A stretch of 64,000 nt of DNA. Source: Paramicrobacterium sp051513965. Lineage in GTDB: Bacteria > Actinomycetota > Actinomycetes > Actinomycetales > Microbacteriaceae. The stretch is taken from contig NZ_CP195847.1 in NCBI RefSeq assembly GCF_051513965.1, positions 310,001-374,000 on the forward strand, read 5' to 3'. How positions within the stretch are numbered: position 1 is the stretch's first letter; every line of letters begins with the position of its first letter. The notes below the pieces were generated by a model. It was not told where the DNA came from. It worked only from the letters and a program-made list of their open reading frames with translations, and ran no database searches. A program made the position numbers and the translations under genes. This document shows, piece after piece, positions 25,199 to 33,216 of the stretch.

Positions 25199-26098
25199 AT
25201 GACAAAGCGACGCATGCTTGCGCGTGCAGGTATTGCCGCGGTCGGAATTCTCACGCTCGGCCTCATGGCCGGCTGCAGCTCCGACTCAGGCTCGGAGGAC
25301 GCGGGCAACACACTCGAGAAGGCCAAGGAGTCTGGCACCATCACGATCGCCGTCGCCGACGAGCGTCCCTACTCGTGGGTCGACGACAACGGTGAGCCGC
25401 AGGGTGCGACGATCGCGATGCACAAGAAGATCTTCAAGGCTCTCGGCATCGACGACATCAAGGTTGTGGAGTCTGACTGGAACTCCCTCATTCCTGGGCT
25501 CAACGCCGGTCGCTTCGACGTGATCAGCGCGGGCATGTCGATCCTGCCCGACCGTTGTGCGAAGGCCGCGTTCAGCGACCCCGAGATCATGTACACCACG
25601 ACCCTCATGGTCCCCGAAGGCAACCCGAAGAAGCTCACCGACCTCGACTCGGTGAAGGCGACCGACGGTGACGTCAAGCTCGCCATCCTCGCCGGCGGCA
25701 TCGAAGCCGGCTACGCCGAAGACCTCGGCATCACCAACACCGTCGAGGTCGACAACGCGCAGGACGGCATGGACCTCGTCTCCAACGGCCGCGCCGACGC
25801 GTTCGCCATGACCGCCATCTCGCTCAACTGGATGGCCGAGAACAACCCGGATGCCGGTGTCGAGACGACCGACGCATTCGTTCAGGTCATCGACGGCGTC
25901 GAGCAGATCGGTGCCGGTTCGACGGTGTTCCGCAAGTCGGACAAGGAACTCCTCGAGGCCTACAACAAGGAGCTCGAGAAGATCACGAGCGACCCGGACG
26001 AATACATGTCGCTCGTCGGTGAGTACGGCTTCACCGAGGAGAACCTCCCGCCGGAGGACCTCACGACCAAGCAGCTCTGTGAGGGAGACCTGAGCTAA
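25199..26098 (+). CDS. ehuB: Ectoine/hydroxyectoine-type ABC transporter substrate-binding lipoprotein
   Basis: 299-aa lipoprotein. The ATG follows AAAGAGGAA. The signal peptide ends at the lipobox LMAGC. The type 2 binding fold shows WNSLIPGLNAGRFDVISAGM, RCAKAAFSDPE and EGNPKKL, as in EhuB of the Sinorhizobium ectoine system. The gene order binding protein, permease, permease, ATPase also fits Ehu. Assignment to ectoine rather than another polar amino acid rests on this similarity and on the distinctive ATPase. Confidence 0.8.
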   Translation: MTKRRMLARAGIAAVGILTLGLMAGCSSDSGSEDAGNTLEKAKESGTITIAVADERPYSWVDDNGEPQGATIAMHKKIFKALGIDDIKVVESDWNSLIPGLNAGRFDVISAGMSILPDRCAKAAFSDPEIMYTTTLMVPEGNPKKLTDLDSVKATDGDVKLAILAGGIEAGYAEDLGITNTVEVDNAQDGMDLVSNGRADAFAMTAISLNWMAENNPDAGVETTDAFVQVIDGVEQIGAGSTVFRKSDKELLEAYNKELEKITSDPDEYMSLVGEYGFTEENLPPEDLTTKQLCEGDLS

Positions 26099-26100
26099 TC

Positions 26101-26823
26101 TTGGGCGACTACATCGCTGCGCTGGGCAACGCCTGGCCGATGGTGTGGGAAGGCATCTGGATCACCTTCCAACTCACCATCGGCGGGGCGTTGCTCGCGC
26201 TCCTTATAGCAATCGGACTCGGCCTGCTCGCAAGGTTCGAGAACATCGTCCTCCGTGGCTTCGCCCGCGTGATCATCGAGTTCTTCCGTGGCACGTCGCT
26301 CGTTGTGCAGCTGTTCTGGTTCTTCTTCGTGATGCCGCAGATGGGCCTCGAGCTGCCCGCGATGTTCGTCGGAATCCTCGCCCTCGGCCTGAACTACGGC
26401 GCGTACGGCGCCGAAGTCGTGCGCGGATCGATCAACGCCGTTCCCACGGGTCAGTGGGAGGCCACCACGGCTCTCAGCATGAGCCCCGCCCAGCGCATGT
26501 GGCGCGTCATCTTCCCGCAGGCGTGGGCCCTGATGATTCCCTCGCTCAACAACCTGCTGATCCAGCTGCTCAAGGGAACCGCCATCGTGAGCTTCATCAC
26601 TCTGACGGATCTGACCTACGCGACCGACAAGCTGCGCAATTCGACGGATACGTTCTTCGCGTACGGCGTCGGTCTCGTCCTGTACTTCCTCATCGCCTAC
26701 CTGCTGACGCTCGGAATGAATGCGCTCGAGGTCCACGCCAAGCACAAGCTCGGCCGTGGAGACTCGCTGCGTCAGGTCCTGACCTTCCGCACCCCCCGCT
26801 CGGTTGAGAAGGCAGGTGCATGA
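26101..26823 (+). CDS. ehuC: Ehu-type ABC transporter permease 1
   Basis: 240-aa inner-membrane subunit of the polar amino-acid type (HisM family). It starts at TTG, 2 bp after the ehuB stop. Several helices are present, and the cytoplasmic EAA loop is seen as GQWEATTALSMSPAQRMWRV. The stop overlaps the ehuD start (ATGATG). With EhuD it forms the heterodimeric channel. Confidence 0.82.
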   Translation: MGDYIAALGNAWPMVWEGIWITFQLTIGGALLALLIAIGLGLLARFENIVLRGFARVIIEFFRGTSLVVQLFWFFFVMPQMGLELPAMFVGILALGLNYGAYGAEVVRGSINAVPTGQWEATTALSMSPAQRMWRVIFPQAWALMIPSLNNLLIQLLKGTAIVSFITLTDLTYATDKLRNSTDTFFAYGVGLVLYFLIAYLLTLGMNALEVHAKHKLGRGDSLRQVLTFRTPRSVEKAGA

Positions 26824-27476
26824 TGGGAATTCAATGGGATTGGACAATGGTCTGGGAGTCTCTTCCCGACCTGGTCGCCGGCTTCCTGAAGGTCACGCTC
26901 CTCGTCACGATTCTGGGAAGCGCCATCGCCGCGGTGCTCGGTCTTGTGATCGCCATCGCACGACGCTCGGCACCGCGCCCCGTCGCAGCGGTTCTGACGT
27001 TCATCGTGAACTTCATCCGGATGACGCCCATCGTCGTTCAGCTGCTTTTCGCGTACTACCTGTTTCTCGAGCTCGACCCGGTGACGATCGGCGTCATCAT
27101 CTTCGGCATCCACTATTCGACCTACATGGCTGAGGTGTACCGTGCCGGAATCGATGCGGTCCCTGCCGGACAGTGGGAAGCCACCACCGCGCTGTCGATG
27201 TCGAAGTACCGTACCTGGGTCGCCGTGGTGATCCCGCAGGCGCTGCGCTCGACGATTCCCGCTCTCGGAAACTACGTGATCTCGATGTTCAAGGACACCC
27301 CGTTCCTCATCGCGATCACCGTCACCGAGATGGTCCGTGCAGCTCTCGTGTTCGGTGGAAACCACTTCACGTACATCGAGGCGATCACCACAGCCGGCAT
27401 CATCTTCCTGATCGCCAGCTACCCCACGTCATTGCTCATCGGCCGATTGGAAAAGCGACTTGCCTTCTCAAACTGA
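26820..27476 (+). CDS. ehuD: Ehu-type ABC transporter permease 2
   Basis: 218-aa permease paralogous to the preceding one, starting at ATG within the end of ehuC. The opening WDWTMVWESLPDLVAGFLKV and the EAA loop GQWEATTALSMSKYRTWV are characteristic. A gene for the ATPase begins 17 bp before its stop, so all four transporter genes are tightly coupled. Confidence 0.82.
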   Translation: MMGIQWDWTMVWESLPDLVAGFLKVTLLVTILGSAIAAVLGLVIAIARRSAPRPVAAVLTFIVNFIRMTPIVVQLLFAYYLFLELDPVTIGVIIFGIHYSTYMAEVYRAGIDAVPAGQWEATTALSMSKYRTWVAVVIPQALRSTIPALGNYVISMFKDTPFLIAITVTEMVRAALVFGGNHFTYIEAITTAGIIFLIASYPTSLLIGRLEKRLAFSN

Positions 27477-28248
27477 CACAGAGCCCGCAATCCGGTTCGA
27501 CAACGTCGAAAAGCGCTTCGGCGACAACGTCGTCCTCCAAGACCTGAACTTCAGCGTCGCGAAGGGAGACCGCGTCACGCTGATCGGCCCCAGCGGTTCG
27601 GGTAAGACGACGATCCTCCGACTCGTCATGACGCTCGAGGAGGCGAACGGCGGGTACATCTACATCGACGGGGAGCCGCTCACGCACGAGGAGCGCGGCG
27701 GCAAGCGGGTGGAACTGAAGGAGAAGCACAAGAACGAGGTGCGCAAGCGCATCGGAATGGTGTTTCAGCAGTTCAACCTCTTTCCGAACATGACCGTGAT
27801 GGAGAACCTCATCGAGGCACCCGTTCACGTGCTCGGAATGTCGAAGCGCGACGCCATCGAGAAGGCCAAGGGCCTGCTTGAGAAGGTCGGGCTCTCCGAC
27901 AAGGCGGATGCTCACCCCCTCGAGCTCTCCGGTGGTCAGCAGCAGCGTGTGGCCGTCGCACGAGCCCTCGCGATGGACCCGGAGATCCTCCTGCTCGACG
28001 AGGTCACCTCGGCGCTCGACCCCGAGATCGTCGGCGAAGTGCTGAACATTCTGCGGGACGTCGCGAAGGAGACCGACATCACGATGCTCATCGTGACGCA
28101 CGAGATGCAGTTCGCACGTGACGTCTCGAACCGAGTGCTGATGTTCGACGGTGGACGAATCGTCGAAGAGGCCGACCCGGAGACGATGTTCACTGCGCCG
28201 AAGGAGCAGCGCACGCGCGACTTCCTCTCGGCTGTGCTCGGCGACTGA
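27460..28248 (+). CDS. ehuA: Ehu-type ABC transporter ATP-binding protein
   Basis: 262-aa ATPase that powers the transporter. Walker A GPSGSGKTT, Q-loop FQQFNLFP, signature LSGGQQQRVAVARAL, Walker B ILLLDEVTSALDPE and the switch His in LIVTHEM are all present. The insertion GEPLTHEERGGKRVELKEKH and EAPVHVLGM after the Q-loop are the features that separate EhuA from other amino-acid ATPases. TTG start inside the ehuD gene. Last gene of the operon, followed by a terminator. Confidence 0.85.
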   Translation: MPSQTDTEPAIRFDNVEKRFGDNVVLQDLNFSVAKGDRVTLIGPSGSGKTTILRLVMTLEEANGGYIYIDGEPLTHEERGGKRVELKEKHKNEVRKRIGMVFQQFNLFPNMTVMENLIEAPVHVLGMSKRDAIEKAKGLLEKVGLSDKADAHPLELSGGQQQRVAVARALAMDPEILLLDEVTSALDPEIVGEVLNILRDVAKETDITMLIVTHEMQFARDVSNRVLMFDGGRIVEEADPETMFTAPKEQRTRDFLSAVLGD

Positions 28249-28264
28249 CGGCATCCCAGACGAT

Positions 28265-28297
28265 GATGGGCGAGGACTTCATCAGTCCTCGCCCATC
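28265..28297 (+). terminator. Terminator of the ehu operon
   Basis: GATGGGCGAGGACT (28265-28278) and AGTCCTCGCCCATC (28284-28297) form a perfect 14-bp hairpin followed by TCTGTGTCT. It also serves the convergent DUF5997 gene on the other strand. Confidence 0.75.
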
Positions 28298-28321
28298 TCT
28301 GTGTCTGTGCGTCGATTCCCC

Positions 28322-28717
28322 TCAGTGGTCCTGGTTGCGCTCCGCGGCATCCTTCGCGGCCTTCTTCAGCCGCGCATTCTCTTCGCGCACGGCCGCCTGA
28401 GTCGCGCGCTCGGCGACGAGCCACTCCGGCATGTCGCTCAGCAGCTGCTTGATCTCAGCGGTCGTGAGGGGGTCCGTGATGCCGGCGCGTGCCAGCCCGG
28501 ATGCCGAGACGCCGAGCTTGCGCGCGACCTCCTGGCGCGGGTGAGGACCGTTGCGTCGCAGCTCAGCGAGCCACTCCGGTGGATTCGCCTGGAGCTCGTT
28601 CAGCTGATCGCGGGTCACCATTCCGTCGCGAAACTCCTGGGGAGCAGCCGACAGCAGAATGCCGAGCTTCTTCGCGGCGGTGGCGGGTTTCATCGACTGG
28701 GTCTTCGGAGCGCTCAT
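28322..28717 (-). CDS. DUF5997-family protein
   Basis: 131-aa cytoplasmic protein. It begins MSAPKTQSMKPATAAKKLG and has a helix-rich body with ELQANPPEWLAELRRNGPHP and a KLGVSASGLARAGI segment that resembles a small DNA-binding helix-turn-helix. The C-terminus is a short charged helix (ENARLKKAAKDAAERN). It is divergent from a LysR-effector-like gene with 63 bp between starts, an arrangement typical for DUF5997. Function unknown; a regulatory role is an inference. Confidence 0.75.
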   Translation of the reverse strand: MSAPKTQSMKPATAAKKLGILLSAAPQEFRDGMVTRDQLNELQANPPEWLAELRRNGPHPRQEVARKLGVSASGLARAGITDPLTTAEIKQLLSDMPEWLVAERATQAAVREENARLKKAAKDAAERNQDH

Positions 28718-28780
28718 AGTCTTCAAGGGTACGTGAGTGAGAGGCGTAATACCCTTGCAGAAGCGTGACGGGAGAAAGAG

Positions 28781-29569
28781 ATGGTCGAGAACCAGATGGA
28801 TGCGGCGCGGCCGCGCCTGCGCGTGGCGTTCGTGCCCGGCGTCACGCCTGACAGGTGGTTCCGGGTCTGGCGTGAGCGCTGCCCGAACGCGGAGCTCATT
28901 CCGCTGCCGCTCGAAGACGAGCGCGAGCAGGAGACGGCGCTGCGCGACGGCGACGCCGACATGGCGCTCGTTCGCCTTCCGGTCGACCGTGGGGGACGCC
29001 ACCTGATTCCGCTGTATGAGGAGCAGCCTGTCGTCGTCGCGCCCAAGGGGCACGTGGTCGAAGCAGCGGATGCCGTCGAGATCGGCGAGCTCGCGGATGA
29101 GCACCTGCTTCAGCACCCGGACGACGTGCCCGAGTGGCGTGACGTCTCGAGTGAGGTCGCCGCTGGCACGCGGATCGAGGTGGAGGCGATGACGCCGCGC
29201 CAGGTCATCGAGGTCGTGGCTACGGGGGCGGGAATCGCGATTCTTCCGCTGTCGGTCGCCCGGCAGTTCGAGCGGAAGGACGTCATCAGACGACCGGTCG
29301 GGGGAGTCGCAGCGAGTCAGGTCGGCCTGTGCTGGCCAGAGGGCGACGACGACCCACTGATCGAGCAGTTCATCGGCGTTGTGCGCGGCCGCTCCGCGCG
29401 CAGCACCCGGGTGTCGGGCGCAGCCGAAGCCGAGCAGCGGGAGGCACAGAAGCGCGCCGCAGACAAGAAGGTCGCGGCGAGACGCGCTACCGAAGAGAAC
29501 CGTGCGCGCAAGCGTGCGGACCGCGCGGCGAAGCGCCGCGGTGGCGCACGCAAACGGCGCGGCCGCTGA
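28781..29569 (+). CDS. LysR substrate-binding-domain protein lacking the HTH
   Basis: 262 aa. Residues 10-205 look like a type 2 periplasmic-binding fold as in LysR effector domains (RLRVAFVPGVTPDRWFRVW, GDADMALVRLP, VVATGAGIAILPLSVA). The usual N-terminal winged helix is absent. The last 60 residues form a Lys/Arg/Ala-rich tail (KRADRAAKRRGGARKRR) that could bind nucleic acid. Divergent from the DUF5997 gene, so the two may work as effector sensor and DNA binder. Confidence 0.75.
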   Translation: MVENQMDAARPRLRVAFVPGVTPDRWFRVWRERCPNAELIPLPLEDEREQETALRDGDADMALVRLPVDRGGRHLIPLYEEQPVVVAPKGHVVEAADAVEIGELADEHLLQHPDDVPEWRDVSSEVAAGTRIEVEAMTPRQVIEVVATGAGIAILPLSVARQFERKDVIRRPVGGVAASQVGLCWPEGDDDPLIEQFIGVVRGRSARSTRVSGAAEAEQREAQKRAADKKVAARRATEENRARKRADRAAKRRGGARKRRGR

Positions 29570-29587
29570 GAATCAGCGACCGCGCCG
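29555..29587. terminator. Bidirectional terminator hairpin
   Basis: CGGCGCGGCCGCTGA pairs with TCAGCGACCGCGCCG (one G-U wobble) between two convergent genes. The left arm includes the end of the upstream coding region. Confidence 0.65.
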
Positions 29588-29607
29588 TCTCGTCGACTGT
29601 CGTGCGG

Positions 29608-30156
29608 TCAGATGGTCTGGCCTCCGTGGCGTCCCTCAGCGAACTCCTCAACCGTCTTCGCGTTGAAGGCGGGGAGGTCGTTCGGCGTGCGACTTGAGAC
29701 GAGGCCCTGGTCGACGACGACTTCCTCGTCGACCCACGTAGCGCCCGCATTGCGCAGATCGGTCTTCAAGCTGGGGTAGCTCGTGAGTGTGCGGCCACCC
29801 ACGACTCCGGCCTCGATCAGAATCCACGCGCCGTGGCAGATGACGGCCACGGGCTTGTGCTGCTCGAAGAATCCGCGAACGAACGCGACGGAGTCCTCAT
29901 CCATGCGCAGATGATCGGCGTTCACGACGCCGCCCGGCAGGACGAGTGCGTCGTAGTCATCGGCGGAGGCGTCGCTCGACACCACATCGACCTGCTGCGA
30001 GTGACCGCTCTTGCCCGAGATCGAACCCGAACTCGGCGACGCCATGACGGCGGAGGCCTCTTCGTTCGTGACGGCCTCCCACGGGCTCGTCAGCTCGCTG
30101 TCTTCGAATCCATCGGTGGCGAGGAACGCCACGGTCTTGCCTGTGAGTGCTGCCAT
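29608..30156 (-). CDS. DJ-1/PfpI family protein (type 1 glutamine amidotransferase-like)
   Basis: 182-aa cytoplasmic protein of the PfpI/YhbO group. The ATG is placed behind AAAGGAG. Conserved features are FLATDGFEDSELTSPWEA with the helper Glu, YDALVLPGGVVNADHLRMD, and the nucleophile elbow KPVAVICHGAWILIE with Cys-His. Members protect against glycation and oxidative stress or act as intracellular proteases. It lies beside other stress-type genes. Confidence 0.9.
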   Translation of the reverse strand: MAALTGKTVAFLATDGFEDSELTSPWEAVTNEEASAVMASPSSGSISGKSGHSQQVDVVSSDASADDYDALVLPGGVVNADHLRMDEDSVAFVRGFFEQHKPVAVICHGAWILIEAGVVGGRTLTSYPSLKTDLRNAGATWVDEEVVVDQGLVSSRTPNDLPAFNAKTVEEFAEGRHGGQTI

Positions 30157-30198
30157 GTCAGACTCCTTTCCTTGCTGTGCCCGATCAGGCACTCCCGG

Positions 30199-31326
30199 TC
30201 AGGGACGCGCTGGACCGACAGGCCAGCGCAGGCTTGCGACGACGCTGATTCCGTCGTCGAGCTCGTCGGGCTCGATGAAGCGCACGCGGGCATCGGCGCA
30301 GAGCGCCGCGCGGACGATCGCGGTCGCGGCATCCGTCTTCTCGAGCACCGAGGCGTTGATGGCGTCCTCCGGCGCCGCCGCCACCCAGGGCGTGGCATCT
30401 AACGCGAGCAGCGTGTGCTCAGCCAGACGCGTCGGGTCGATGAGCACGTGATCGACCTGATGCTGCCCCAGGGCGCCAGCGACTTCGCCGACGCCGCGTG
30501 CGAGGTGTGCCCCATTGTCAGCGGAGGCGCGGTCGAGAATCCGCCGATTCGCGCGACGACGGTCAGCTTCGAGCTGTGTGTCGATGGCATGACGGACGCG
30601 CTTCTCGGACGCTCCCTCGGAGTTGGTCTCTCCGGGGATCACATGAAGCAACTGCTTGGCCTGATCGCTCAGTTGGTCGGTCAGCATCTGCACAGCCCGC
30701 ACGTCTCCCCAGACGAACAGTGATCGGGGGTGATGCGCAGCGATGAACTCGGTGATGCAGTCAGCGACGTCGCGCTGGTTGTGCTTCCAGACCTCTTCGA
30801 CGTGGCGCTGGTGGCCTGCCTCGGACATTCGGCCGACACTGACCTTGTTGAGATCTCCGGTGTCGCCCTCGACCTTGCGGGTGAGAACCGGATCGGCGAC
30901 GCCCTCGATCATGAGCCGGAGCGAGCCGCCCCCGCGCCAGACCTGCACGAGCAGGAGCGGGGTGATGTCAGGAATCTGCCGCACGAGAGGTCTGACGTCT
31001 GCGACGGTCGCGTGGCGGATGATCTCCGGAGTGGTCATCTCGCCGGTCAGGACGCTGCTGACACGCAGCTCGCCGCCCTGGGCGATGATGTAGCGCGAAG
31101 TCGGATCGGGGTAGCCGGTCGGCTCGCGGAGCTCATCGTCGATGACCTCGATGTCGGCGGCCGGAGCGCCAGCGGCTTCGAGGGTCTCTCGAACGCGCTT
31201 GCGACGAATCTCGCGAGTCGATTCGGGATTCTCGTTTCCGGCCGAGGAATTGATGTGGACCACGGACTTCGGCTGAGGATCTCGCGAGATCTCGACCACG
31301 GTCTCTCTGTCGGCAGTGAGCGTCAT
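30199..31326 (-). CDS. Rv2629-like bacterial release-factor-fold (baeRF) protein
   Basis: 375 aa starting at the ATG of MTLTADRETV, with GGGAGG upstream. The order matches the Rv2629/baeRF2 group: an N-terminal region (SVVHINSSAGNENPESTREI), a middle domain with PLLLVQVWRGGGSLRLMIEG and SRYIIAQGGELRV, and a C-terminal Pelota/eRF1-like domain (HVLIDPTRLAEHTLLALD). These resemble archaeo-eukaryotic release factors and are thought to act on stalled or dormant ribosomes, but their function is not settled. In M. tuberculosis the homologue belongs to the dormancy set. Confidence 0.7.
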   Translation of the reverse strand: MTLTADRETVVEISRDPQPKSVVHINSSAGNENPESTREIRRKRVRETLEAAGAPAADIEVIDDELREPTGYPDPTSRYIIAQGGELRVSSVLTGEMTTPEIIRHATVADVRPLVRQIPDITPLLLVQVWRGGGSLRLMIEGVADPVLTRKVEGDTGDLNKVSVGRMSEAGHQRHVEEVWKHNQRDVADCITEFIAAHHPRSLFVWGDVRAVQMLTDQLSDQAKQLLHVIPGETNSEGASEKRVRHAIDTQLEADRRRANRRILDRASADNGAHLARGVGEVAGALGQHQVDHVLIDPTRLAEHTLLALDATPWVAAAPEDAINASVLEKTDAATAIVRAALCADARVRFIEPDELDDGISVVASLRWPVGPARP

Positions 31327-31699
31327 GCTGATGAACCTCCCATTGCATTGCCTACGAGGCGGCGCCCGCAAGAACGGCGTCTTTTGCCTCCATGCTGTCA
31401 GAACGCGAGGGAATGAGCTAGCGTCTTCGCCCGATGAGAACGGGTCGTCTGAAACAGCCCATGACGTGGGAAATGGCCCCCGCATTCCCGTTGCGGGGGC
31501 CATTCAGAGCCGGACCGGTATGCCCCACATCGCCACGGTCACGGCGAACCGCCACACATTTCTGCTCAGGATGCTGAGCTGAGCACGCTCCGATGAGTCG
31601 ACGCCTCGACTCCGTCTGCGCTGTGCGATTCATATATTGATGGTGCCCCGTGGTCGGGGGTGAGCTCCAGGGGTTGACTCCGCGCGAGCCCTCAGATAT
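31327..31699. other. Intergenic region with a GC hairpin
   Basis: No gene is supported in these 373 bp. AATGGCCCCCGCA (31472-31484) pairs perfectly with TGCGGGGGCCATT (31492-31504), but no T-run follows on either strand. It may still end transcription or separate the two genes, both of which are on the minus strand. Confidence 0.5.
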
Positions 31700-32320
31700 T
31701 CACGAGGCTTCGCTGCCCGAGCGACCCCCGTCGCTGACATCTCCGTCGTTGCTCGAGGCTCCGGTTTCGAACCATTCGCTCGTCACCGAATCGAACCATT
31801 CATCGTCGACGCCGAACTCCTCGGCTTCGCGTTGACGGGACTTCCCGAGGCAATCCGTGAAAGCATCCTCAAGGGCGCTGCCCATCTGCTCCTGCTCGCT
31901 GAGGCTCCGCGTCAGCGTCCTTTCGATGCCGTGGAAGCCCATGCTCACGCTCAGCGCGATCGCGGTCTTGTAAACATCGACCGCGAGGCGGCCCGCCGCG
32001 AGAGCCGCAGCAAGGGCGACGAGGTCGACCATGTCCTCGGAGCTGTCATCGAGCAGATCGTTCGTCTCGTCGTGAAGCGCCGCCCCAGCGCGAGTCGCAC
32101 TGTCGGCCAACTCGAGTTTCATCGTCGAAGCGATGCACTCGAGTGCGGTGATGTGCTCTCGCGCCTCGTCTGTCTGTCTGTTGAATAGGTCCTTGATCTG
32201 GGCTGTGTTGGAAGCCTGCTCGAGTGCGATGTAGATGTTCAGGGAGTCGCGCTCAAGGGTAAGCATGGTGCCGAGCCGGTTGTCTAGGAGCGTCTGTCTG
32301 TTCTCTATCGGGTGCAACAT
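31700..32320 (-). CDS. Ferritin-like (DUF892/YciF-like) protein
   Basis: 206 aa, all-helical. Helices 1 and 2 (ERDSLNIYIALEQASNT, DEAREHITALECIASTM) and 3 and 4 (DMVDLVALAAALAAGRL, GIERTLTRSLSEQEQM) have the length and spacing of the YciE/YciF ferritin-like bundle, with Glu and His at expected metal positions. The last 50 residues are acidic and probably unstructured. YciF-like proteins accompany general stress genes. Family call by pattern only. Confidence 0.6.
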   Translation of the reverse strand: MLHPIENRQTLLDNRLGTMLTLERDSLNIYIALEQASNTAQIKDLFNRQTDEAREHITALECIASTMKLELADSATRAGAALHDETNDLLDDSSEDMVDLVALAAALAAGRLAVDVYKTAIALSVSMGFHGIERTLTRSLSEQEQMGSALEDAFTDCLGKSRQREAEEFGVDDEWFDSVTSEWFETGASSNDGDVSDGGRSGSEAS

Positions 32321-32485
32321 GCTCTATCTCCAGTGGTACATGGCGCCCGCCACTCTGGTTGTGCGTCCGCACTCCCCCTCGTGAGGCAGGCACCCAGTTA
32401 GGCACATACTAGATGTTCGGTGGCTTCGGCGCTACGGGGTCGCGTTTTCTTCGCAATTGTGGTGTGGCAGGGCATCATTGCTTGC

Positions 32486-32810
32486 ATGGGGTACCTTATT
32501 TACGGCAATGCGAGCGAATATGAGATCGATGATCGGGCGCTCGCACACTTGAAGGTCGTTGTCGGGACCAAACTTCGTCGGCAGGAATGCTTTTTTTCTG
32601 AACTGGACGAATGAGTCCGAGAAGGGTTCCGGTCGCATATCGGTGTGGGTGTCACCCACCATTCCGCTGCAGTTTCGCTTCTCTGGAAGCCGGCCGCCGA
32701 CACTCAATCGCGTCTGGCTCGAAGTGATGGCTGATCTTTCCCACACATCGCGCGGTCTCGTGCTTCTCACAGAGGCCGAAGCAGAGGCGATCAGGAAGAA
32801 CGAGCAATAG
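32486..32810 (+). pseudogene. DUF7882-type small protein, frameshifted
   Basis: Homologue of the next gene. The first part reads GYLIYGNASEYEIDDRALAHLKVVVGTKLRR from ATG 32486 (quoted in part: YEIDDRALAHLKVVV). At a run of seven T (32591-32597) the frame shifts by one. Omitting one T continues as FFLNWTNESEKGSGRISVWV and SRPPTLNRVWLEVM to the stop at 32810. No good Shine-Dalgarno is seen. A slippage-restored protein is possible, but decay or a sequencing error is simpler. Confidence 0.7.
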
Positions 32811-32866
32811 GGTCGTGGGCAGACGCACATCTGCGTCGCCCCTCGTACAGAAGGCAAGGAGGCACT

Positions 32867-33211
32867 GTGGCGAAGCTCATCTATGGGAGTGGAGACATCG
32901 AGATCGAGTTCGACGAGCGCACGCTCGCGCATGTGCACGTCGTCATTTCGACGAAGCTGCGGCAGGGCGAGAGCTTCATGTTCTCGTGGGCCGATGATGT
33001 GAGCGTCGGTGACGGCCGGAGCAGTCTGTGGCTGCATCCGTCGATCCCGATCTACTTCAAATTCGACCAGGCCAGTCCGCCCGAGCTGAATCGCGAGTGG
33101 ATCAACGCACTGTTCATGACTGCGAACAGCGGTGCGGGTCTTCGGCTGCTGCCGGAGACCAAAGAAGGAGAGGTGCCGACCGGCAAGCCCTCGCACACGA
33201 TCACGGAGTAG
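32867..33211 (+). CDS. DUF7882-type small protein
   Basis: 114-aa protein of a family common in Microbacteriaceae and often mislabelled as DNA ligase. GTG start behind AAGGAGG. The sequence has GSGDIEIEFDERTLAHVHVV, KLRQGESFMFSW, SSLWLHPSIPIYFKF, and PELNREWINALF. It looks like a small single-domain beta-rich cytoplasmic protein. The gene directly upstream is a frameshifted paralogue, about 44% alike by eye in the aligned core. Function unknown. Confidence 0.7.
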   Translation: MAKLIYGSGDIEIEFDERTLAHVHVVISTKLRQGESFMFSWADDVSVGDGRSSLWLHPSIPIYFKFDQASPPELNREWINALFMTANSGAGLRLLPETKEGEVPTGKPSHTITE

Positions 33212-33216
33212 CGACA

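Noticed and set aside
32420..32485. Upstream extension of the frameshifted DUF7882-type gene
   Set aside because: The conserved start is at 32486; the extra 22 residues have no counterpart in the intact paralogue.
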